Assembly (NCBI RefSeq): GCF_003024525.3
Contig: NZ_CP035935.1
Span: 1-48,560 of the forward strand
From: Acinetobacter cumulans
GTDB taxonomy: Bacteria > Pseudomonadota > Gammaproteobacteria > Pseudomonadales > Moraxellaceae
Direction: 5' to 3'
DNA length: 48,560 nucleotides
Shown here: piece by piece, positions 43,285 through 48,560 of the stretch
Layout of the letters: each line of letters begins with the position of its first letter
Position numbering within the stretch: the stretch's first letter is position 1
Program-made: the position numbers and the translations under genes
The notes under the pieces: model-generated
Databases searched by the model: none
Told to the model about the DNA's origin: nothing
What the model saw: only the letters and a program-made list of their open reading frames with translations

Positions 43285-43924
43285 ACTGGGCGTTAATTTG
43301 TTTTGCATACTTTTTCCTATATCGAATTAAAGTCATATAACTAACACCATAATCTTTAGCTATTTGAGTGAAAGGGTATGAATCGTCCTTATTTTTAAGG
43401 GTATGAATTAACTCTTTTAGTTTTTCTTCTGTAATCGCAGGCGATCTTCCCTTGTATTTACCTTTCTTTTTTTTAGCTAATTTAATTCCCTCTGCTTGAT
43501 TCTCACTAATAATACCCCTTTCAAGTTCAGCTACAGCGCCTAATACATGGAGTTGAAACTTATCGAACTTGTCATCTGAATTGGGGGTAAAGTTCAGGTT
43601 ATTTTTGACAATATGAACAGACACTCCTTTTTTATTTAGCTTTTGAACAATGGTTACAAGGTCAATCAAGCTACGTGCCAATCTAAAAACATCATGAGCG
43701 TACACAATGTCCCCACTACGGACATAATCGAACATTTCCTGAAGTGCAGGGCGTTTGGCAGTCTTTCCGCTAAAATGATCAATAAAAGTTTTATCTAGCT
43801 CAAAGGGTAGATCATGGAGCTGTCTTTCAGGGTTTTGGTCTTTAGTGGATACACGGATATACCCCACTCTTTGAAAGGGTGTGTTTTTAATTTGATCTTC
43901 AATATCTAAATTTTCTTTTTCCAT
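43277..43924 (-). CDS. Serine recombinase (resolvase/invertase family)
   Basis: A 215-residue small serine recombinase. The catalytic serine is in GYIRVSTKDQNPERQ; HFSGKTAKRPALQEM and YAHDVFRLARSLIDLV follow, and a C-terminal helix-turn-helix (YPFTQIAKDYGVSYMTLIRYRKK) binds the site. ATG 43924 (MEKENLD) is preferred; a TTG at 43954 is an alternative, and no clear ribosome site precedes either. It faces the small-gene/zeta operon across palindromic DNA (43983-44050). Roles could be multimer resolution or exchange of segments at the 3' repeat it carries. Confidence 0.9.
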   Translation of the reverse strand: MEKENLDIEDQIKNTPFQRVGYIRVSTKDQNPERQLHDLPFELDKTFIDHFSGKTAKRPALQEMFDYVRSGDIVYAHDVFRLARSLIDLVTIVQKLNKKGVSVHIVKNNLNFTPNSDDKFDKFQLHVLGAVAELERGIISENQAEGIKLAKKKKGKYKGRSPAITEEKLKELIHTLKNKDDSYPFTQIAKDYGVSYMTLIRYRKKYAKQINAQSD

Positions 43925-43982
43925 AACCAGTATAACAAAATTAGATAACCTCAATGTTATATCACATTAGATTAACAAAACA

Positions 43983-44050
43983 ACCCTATTGTTATAGGGT
44001 TTTTAGGGTGTATTATTATATAACAATAGGGTATACCCTATTGTTATATA
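43983..44050. promoter_or_regulatory. Palindromic control region or recombination site
   Basis: It includes ACCCTA-TTGTTA-TAGGGT (43983-44000) and a perfect 34-base palindrome whose half is TATATAACAATAGGGTA (44017-44050). It lies between the divergent resolvase and 44076 gene, so it is either the shared operator or the resolvase site. Confidence 0.65.
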
Positions 44051-44075
44051 TCTTCAGGTATAAGGAAAAATAACG

Positions 44076-44300
44076 ATGATTAATTTTAATGATCTAAGCG
44101 AATCTGAATTATTAAGGATTGCACAGACTGGCATATCAAACCGTATAGGATTGCGTACTTCAGGACATTTGCCTGAAGATGATAGACAGGCTCTTTCAAT
44201 GGAGCTTCAGGGCTTGTACGAGCAAGATAGAGAACAGTTGATACAATCAATCAAGAAACATAGTGAAGCCTATAAAAGCGAGCAGAGTAATCAGGAATGA
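44076..44300 (+). CDS. Small acidic protein, possible antitoxin or immunity partner
   Basis: A 74-residue acidic, helical protein with ATG after AAGGAAAA. It is the first gene of an operon ending in the zeta-toxin protein. Size and charge would suit an antitoxin or immunity protein, but I see no epsilon-antitoxin or DNA-binding signature. The role is inferred from position alone. Confidence 0.55.
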   Translation: MINFNDLSESELLRIAQTGISNRIGLRTSGHLPEDDRQALSMELQGLYEQDREQLIQSIKKHSEAYKSEQSNQE

Positions 44301-44472
44301 AAATTTTTTGCTGAAGCTAATTATAAGTCTAGTCGTGATTTATGGTTGCTTGGGCGTAGTGTTTGTTTCAGAGAACTTATCAGATAACACTGTAGGCATT
44401 ATTGGATTTTGTGGACTGATATTACTACCTACAGTTTATAAGTTTGTTGGAACATTCTTTAAGGCACAATGA
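44263..44472 (+). CDS. Small membrane protein between the 44076 gene and the zeta protein
   Basis: Up to 69 residues with two hydrophobic helices (LLKLIISLVVIYGCLGVVFV and GIIGFCGLILLPTVYKF). The start is uncertain: GTG 44263 overlaps the previous gene by 38 bases, while TTG 44308 would give 54 residues. It lies 11 bases before the zeta gene. The role is unknown; a membrane-bound immunity or entry factor is possible. Confidence 0.5.
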   Translation: MKPIKASRVIRNENFLLKLIISLVVIYGCLGVVFVSENLSDNTVGIIGFCGLILLPTVYKFVGTFFKAQ

Positions 44473-44483
44473 AAGGGTGATCA

Positions 44484-46196
44484 ATGGACAACCAATACAA
44501 ACTAAGTGACGAAGAACATAGCCTTGTATTTGAGAAAATTAAAGCTGATTTTCTGAATAACTCACTGTCTATAGTCAGCCCTAAAGTCGTCATTACTGGC
44601 GGTCAGCCTGCATCGGGTAAAGGCAAGTTGGCAAGAGATTCTATAGATCAGTTCAAAGATAAAGGCGGGAGTGTAATTATTGACCCCGATCAATTAAGAG
44701 CCTATCACCCCAAGTATAATGAACTGCAAAAATTGGATGATAAAACATCTTCAGGATTCACCCACCATGATGCTAAAAAGTGGAGTTTAGAATTAATTGA
44801 AGAAGCTATAAGCCATAAGAAAAATATTGTTCTTGACCAAACAAGTGCAGATTTTCAAACCTTAAAAAATACAGTTCAAAATTTCAGAGATAAAGGCTAC
44901 AAAGACGTTGAATTAAAAATAATGGCTGTGCCTGAAATTACATCACGACAAGGTATATACCATCGTTATGAAATGGAAAAGGCGCTGTATGAAACTGGGC
45001 GTTTCGTCAATATTGATATTCATAGTGAAATTTATCACAAGCTAGAAAACACAATAGAACAGTTAAAAGATGAACCCATAGTAGACAAGCTAACCGTTTA
45101 TGACCGTCACTATAACGCTATTGAACAAAAGGACTTTAAAGCTGAAAGGGAAAGACCATTTTCAGATCAGGAGCGCCAACAGCATGAATATAAATGGTTC
45201 AAAGTAATAGAAGCAATGCAAACACGCTTTGCCCCATATACAGAGGTTGAGATTGTAAAGGGGCTTCAGGAAAGTGACAGACTTAAATTGAATAATCAAA
45301 AACTGGTTAGTGAAGTGACCCAAGTTGATGAAAGTACAGGTGAGAAAATGGACGTAAAAATAGTCAGTAACTTAACTAGCAACTTACTTGTTGCCAAAGA
45401 TGATTTTGAAAAACAAGATGGTTATTTATCTAAAAATATCAAAGTTGATGGCGAGGACAATTTAGTTATGTTCCGTCAAAATCGAGATCATCTTGAGTTA
45501 ATCAATGTTACTAAAAATGAAATGATGCTCGATAAGCCGATCGGTAATCATGATTCAAAACAACCTGAATCTACGGCATTACAGGTTTATATGGAGGTTA
45601 AAGAAAAGTTAAATAACCTTGAAAATAAAATTTTAATGAAAGTAGATGAACAGCTATCAAATAAACCTAAAGCGCCTGAAGTGAAAGGAGATAGTAAGGC
45701 TGAAGTATCTCAATTTCAAAGCAAAGCCCCAGAGCTAGATAAACACCAAATCATTAAAGAAGTCCGAATACAGCTAAAGCAAGAGGGGAAATTGGGTGCT
45801 GATTTTGCTAAGTCAGCTAATGGGCTATCCGTTGCTCATGGTGACTATATCAAGCTCAATGAAGCATACAGTCAAAAAGATGGTTTATTTAAAACCACTA
45901 ATTTACCTAAAGACGCTGAAATTAAAATCACAGGTCACACAACTAAAAAAGGTGAAACCTATGCAACAGGCGTTCATAACAATTCAAATGTAGAGTTAAA
46001 AATCAGAAGTGTTGAAGCCCGCTATGGTGATCAATATGTGAAACGCTATGAAACCAATCCTGAAGTAAAACAGGCTGTAGATCAGAGAGTGATAGCACAG
46101 CAAACAACATTTAAATCTTTATCTGCTTCAAGGGTACAGGAGTTAAGCCAGTCAAGCCCAAAGCAGGATAAGCCCACTTCAGGCATGAAATTTTAA
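44484..46196 (+). CDS. Zeta-toxin kinase with relaxase-like C-terminal domain
   Basis: A 570-residue protein. Residues about 30-200 form a zeta-toxin P-loop kinase: Walker A GGQPASGKGKL, then IIDPDQLRAYHP and IVLDQTSADF, and the arginine-bearing ITSRQGIYHRYEM. Zeta toxins phosphorylate UDP-N-acetylglucosamine in other systems. A coiled middle follows. Residues about 425-520 match the relaxase C-terminus (about 805-905); by eye 21 of 61 ungapped positions are identical, including LG, KL and GLFK. The tail is Ser/Gln-rich and basic. A toxin carrying a transfer signal is the simplest reading. GGGTGATCA precedes the ATG. Confidence 0.85.
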   Translation: MDNQYKLSDEEHSLVFEKIKADFLNNSLSIVSPKVVITGGQPASGKGKLARDSIDQFKDKGGSVIIDPDQLRAYHPKYNELQKLDDKTSSGFTHHDAKKWSLELIEEAISHKKNIVLDQTSADFQTLKNTVQNFRDKGYKDVELKIMAVPEITSRQGIYHRYEMEKALYETGRFVNIDIHSEIYHKLENTIEQLKDEPIVDKLTVYDRHYNAIEQKDFKAERERPFSDQERQQHEYKWFKVIEAMQTRFAPYTEVEIVKGLQESDRLKLNNQKLVSEVTQVDESTGEKMDVKIVSNLTSNLLVAKDDFEKQDGYLSKNIKVDGEDNLVMFRQNRDHLELINVTKNEMMLDKPIGNHDSKQPESTALQVYMEVKEKLNNLENKILMKVDEQLSNKPKAPEVKGDSKAEVSQFQSKAPELDKHQIIKEVRIQLKQEGKLGADFAKSANGLSVAHGDYIKLNEAYSQKDGLFKTTNLPKDAEIKITGHTTKKGETYATGVHNNSNVELKIRSVEARYGDQYVKRYETNPEVKQAVDQRVIAQQTTFKSLSASRVQELSQSSPKQDKPTSGMKF

Positions 46197-46675
46197 TATT
46201 TCTTTCGCCAGTCATAGGGGTTAATCGGGTTAGGACTTTTCCATAACCCGATTTTTTTTGATCGAGCATTATTCTCTAAATCTATGTATGTTCTATCAGG
46301 AAGATTGTAGCGATAAGCCCAAGCGTAGCCACTGGCGACCATTGCTTTATTCACATTTAATTTATTCAAGTACAGCTCACCAAGAAACCTACCATTGTTA
46401 TCAGTTCCATGCTCTTTAACGAGTACCGTTTTGTTTAAGACCATAGACATTAAATATTGTTTCGATTGTTGACCATAAGGCTGTGTAGGCGAATTTTTAG
46501 CATTATTGGCAACTTCAGGGGCATCTATGAATGACAGTCTAACCCGCCATTTAGTGTTGTTTGGTTTTGTGATACTCACAGTATCACCGTCTAAAACGTA
46601 AGTGACTTTGCCGTAATAATCAGCGTGACAGTATGCTGAAAACAAAAAAAGGGTAATACAAAAAAGCTTATTCAT
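46193..46675 (-). CDS. Secreted thermonuclease-type (SNase) nuclease
   Basis: A 160-residue protein with a signal peptide ending near CHADYY (about 18). The staphylococcal-nuclease fold is visible: VLDGDTVSI, RVRLSFIDAPEVANN, QPYGQQSKQYLM, NGRFLGELYLN and GYAWAYRYN; catalytic Arg, Asp and Glu positions are filled. It is likely periplasmic and would degrade nucleic acid there. It converges on the zeta gene with a 4-base tail overlap. Related nucleases are common on conjugative plasmids. Confidence 0.88.
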   Translation of the reverse strand: MNKLFCITLFLFSAYCHADYYGKVTYVLDGDTVSITKPNNTKWRVRLSFIDAPEVANNAKNSPTQPYGQQSKQYLMSMVLNKTVLVKEHGTDNNGRFLGELYLNKLNVNKAMVASGYAWAYRYNLPDRTYIDLENNARSKKIGLWKSPNPINPYDWRKKY

Positions 46676-46687
46676 TTTGGTTCACCA

Positions 46688-46876
46688 TAAAACCGTTTTA
46701 GCACGTATGGACTTGCAACTTCATTGCTTGGTCCATACGTGCTAAAACTCTTACTGTGAAAAATCATATCCCGATGCTTGGTCAAAACTGCAAGTATGCA
46801 GTCTTAACCAGGCATCTACTTTATTGAATGATTTAAGTGGGTTATGAGTGCGAGGAAATTGTCAAAAAGGTCAATC
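46688..46876. repeat. 190-base repeat at a gene 3' end, copy 2
   Basis: A direct copy of 17629-17818. Here the inner inverted repeat is perfect: TAGCACGTATGGAC against GTCCATACGTGCTA around 18 bases. It ends at the stop of the 46875 gene. No gene lies in 46676-46874. Confidence 0.85.
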
Positions 46877-47336
46877 AGTAGTTTGGATTCTTTTGGCGTA
46901 AAATCTTCAATTCTTCTTTGCTAATCGCTTCGTTATTAACGATCTTGCTTTCAATTGAGTTGATTTTATCGTTTGAATTTACAGCCTTGATATAGTCAAG
47001 ATCGGCTTGACTAAGCTCAGGCATAATTTCACTGGCTTGATAAATCACTACAGGTTCTTTGACTGATTCAGATTGGATCTCTTTTACTACTTTTTTAGCT
47101 TCAGGCGCTTTTGAAGTTGTTTGTGTAGTTGTGACTGTATTAATTAAAGGGCTTTCAGGTACTTTAGAAACAGATACAGTTTTTCCGTCTTTTTTAACCT
47201 CTATTTCGCCTTTTTTAGTGGTCAGTGATGTATGACTAGCCTCTATAGCAACTGGCGTTTCTGTGCCATTCTGTGCTGTTTCAGCGTATGTATTGAAAGC
47301 GATTAAGGCTAATACAGGGATTATGATTTTTTTCAT
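46875..47336 (-). CDS. Secreted hypothetical protein after virB5
   Basis: A 153-residue protein with a signal peptide ending near TYAET (about 18), a Thr/Ser/Lys-rich low-complexity middle and a helical acidic C-terminus (LSQADLDYIKAVNSND to ISKEELKILRQ). A terminator lies between it and virB5, so it may have its own promoter or rely on read-through. No family recognised. Its stop lies in the 190-base repeat. Confidence 0.6.
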   Translation of the reverse strand: MKKIIIPVLALIAFNTYAETAQNGTETPVAIEASHTSLTTKKGEIEVKKDGKTVSVSKVPESPLINTVTTTQTTSKAPEAKKVVKEIQSESVKEPVVIYQASEIMPELSQADLDYIKAVNSNDKINSIESKIVNNEAISKEELKILRQKNPNY

Positions 47337-47355
47337 AGATAATCCTAAAATTTAG

Positions 47356-47389
47356 ACAAAAAAAAGCTAACAACCTGAATTGTTAGCTT
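47356..47389 (-). terminator. Terminator downstream of virB5
   Basis: AAGCTAACAA and TTGTTAGCTT around a six-base loop, followed on the minus strand by a run of T. It lies 10 bases after the virB5 stop and ends the main T4SS operon. Confidence 0.85.
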
Positions 47390-47398
47390 GTGATGAAA

Positions 47399-48040
47399 TT
47401 AGTTACCAAACCACGATTTAAAGCTTTGCGTACTGGTCACACCGCTTGAAGCATTGTTAGATGCAAGGTTAGTTTGAACAGCCGACAATTTAGCACCAAT
47501 CGAGTTGATATAACCTTGTTCAATAGCAATGGCATTTGCTAAGTCTTGGGCTTCTTTAATATTGCGGGTCGAGTTAATTTTGTTCTTCAGTGTGGTTAAG
47601 TTTGCTACATGCTCATTTAAAGCATTATAGGAAGCATCACTGAAAGCAAAGCCAGTCTTAACCGTGTTGTAATTTCGCTTGTATTGATCATTGCCTAGCA
47701 ATTGATTCATACCATCTGAACCAATGGTAGTAAGCACTTTGTCATAAGCCTTTTGAGCATTACCAAATGAGCCAGTCTTTTGATTGGCTACTACGTCTTG
47801 CCAAGAGCCTGAAACAACGTCTTGCACATTCTTAACGCCTGAAGTTCCGATACCAGTATTACCAGTCGTACTTTCATATTGTTTCTTCATGATCTCGTAT
47901 TGCTGTTGCATTTGAACCAATTGCTTGACCATATTTGCAACGGCTGTCGGGTCGAATACAACGTCCCAAGCGTTTGCTGTGTTGGCAGTAAAGGCTAAAG
48001 CAAAAGCTACAGCCGACATTTTTATTTTATTCATTTTCAT
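47399..48040 (-). CDS. virB5: VirB5-like pilus-tip protein
   Basis: A 213-residue secreted helical protein with a signal peptide ending near TANAWDV (about 25). The long helices with MVKQLVQMQQQYEIMKKQYE near the start and the DLANAIAIEQG segment later are typical of VirB5/TrbJ proteins that cap the pilus and help adhesion. Its start overlaps the virB4 stop by 4 bases (ATGA). A related domain is fused to a transglycosylase at 4992-6245. Confidence 0.82.
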   Translation of the reverse strand: MKMNKIKMSAVAFALAFTANTANAWDVVFDPTAVANMVKQLVQMQQQYEIMKKQYESTTGNTGIGTSGVKNVQDVVSGSWQDVVANQKTGSFGNAQKAYDKVLTTIGSDGMNQLLGNDQYKRNYNTVKTGFAFSDASYNALNEHVANLTTLKNKINSTRNIKEAQDLANAIAIEQGYINSIGAKLSAVQTNLASNNASSGVTSTQSFKSWFGN

Positions 48041-48560
48041 GATTTCACCCTTTCGTTAAATTCGTGTACCCACTGGGAGTAGGTCAAGTTTTCATCTTTA
48101 CTCAATATTTCCTCAAGAATATTGTGTCTTAACTCATTGCCTGAAAGTATTGGGATAATTTCAGACATATTGCTTAAATCTAATTTGCTAATAACTGAAT
48201 CATGCGAGTTTTTAATCATAAATTGGCGTAAATAAGGCGGTGTATTCACAACCCAATCAAATTCTGCTTGAGTACAGCCTAAGCCATTATTTTTCTCATT
48301 ACCCATATATGTAGCGACATTCGCTTTATCATTCGGCAATAGAATTGATGTTTTAAACTGCCCGATCAGATCGTCATCTCTTGTAATGACTTCAGGCGTT
48401 GGCGTAACAAAGATCATCATACCGTTACGTCTACGGTACGTGGTTAGCATGATTTTAAGCCATGCTAAGTTAATCGGATTGCTGATATATCTTTGACCTT
48501 CTTCGACAACAACAATAAAGGGCTTGCCCTCAGACATGGATATATCAATTTGATGGAAGA
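48037..48560 (-). CDS. virB4: VirB3-VirB4 fusion ATPase, C-terminal part (continues at base 1)
   Basis: The last 174 codons of virB4. The Walker B region is PFIVVVEEGQRY, followed by MIFVTPTPEVITRDD, a sensor-type segment. The frame enters from base 1 without a break (Met-Tyr-Ile-Phe across the join), which shows that the window ends are adjacent in a circle. The stop overlaps the virB5 start. Confidence 0.92.
   Translation of the reverse strand, partial: FHQIDISMSEGKPFIVVVEEGQRYISNPINLAWLKIMLTTYRRRNGMMIFVTPTPEVITRDDDLIGQFKTSILLPNDKANVATYMGNEKNNGLGCTQAEFDWVVNTPPYLRQFMIKNSHDSVISKLDLSNMSEIIPILSGNELRHNILEEILSKDENLTYSQWVHEFNERVKS

Overview
The window is best read as one complete circular conjugative plasmid of an Acinetobacter species, linearised inside virB4. 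The minus-strand frame at base 1 continues in register into the minus-strand frame at base 48560, giving a 903-codon VirB4. The AT-rich backbone, ISAba14, ISAba125 and a complete Tn125 with blaNDM-1 point to Acinetobacter, and the gene content recalls the pNDM-BJ01 group (from memory, not searched). No chromosomal gene, rRNA, tRNA or CRISPR array was seen.

Layout. (1) 14401 down to 1 and on from 48560 to 46875, minus strand: a type IV secretion system (T4SS). In transcription order it has three small lipoproteins, VirB6, VirB8 (interrupted by ISAba14), VirB9, VirB10, VirB11, a lipoprotein, a periplasmic protein, a lytic transglycosylase fused to a VirB5-like domain, the VirD4 coupling protein, a small protein, a second transglycosylase (VirB1), VirB2 pilin, a VirB3-VirB4 fusion, VirB5 and a secreted protein. 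(2) 14402-15825: ORF-free, hairpin-rich and locally GC-rich; a candidate structured RNA and/or replication origin. (3) 15826-17608: a ribbon-helix-helix regulator, ParA, a second ribbon-helix-helix protein and two small genes. (4) 17813-18841: an AcrVA2-like anti-CRISPR candidate. (5) 19060-23922: an array of small plus-strand genes. Five of them carry near-identical promoters, operators and 5' hairpins; one resembles the ArdB/KlcA antirestriction family and one DUF3560. (6) 24146-29848: a TraD/MobC-like accessory protein, an RSF1010-like oriT candidate, a MobA relaxase-helicase, a DUF1173 protein and a membrane protein. (7) 29910-42669: accessory region with a second ISAba14, aph(3')-VI and Tn125 (ISAba125, blaNDM-1, ble-MBL, trpF, a dsbD/oxidoreductase chimera, cutA, groES, groEL, an ISCR transposase, an acyltransferase fragment, ISAba125). 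(8) 42670-46675: serine resolvase, a small gene pair, a zeta-toxin protein whose C-terminus resembles that of the relaxase, and a secreted nuclease.

How it works together. The relaxase, accessory protein, oriT, coupling protein and T4SS form a conjugation system. If the nicked strand is the one suggested by the RSF1010 match, the small-gene array enters the recipient first, with the transferred strand as template for its genes; this suits anti-defence functions. The zeta protein looks like a toxin that could be delivered through the same T4SS. ISAba14 in virB8 has probably disabled or impaired transfer from this copy of the plasmid. No replication initiator is recognisable.
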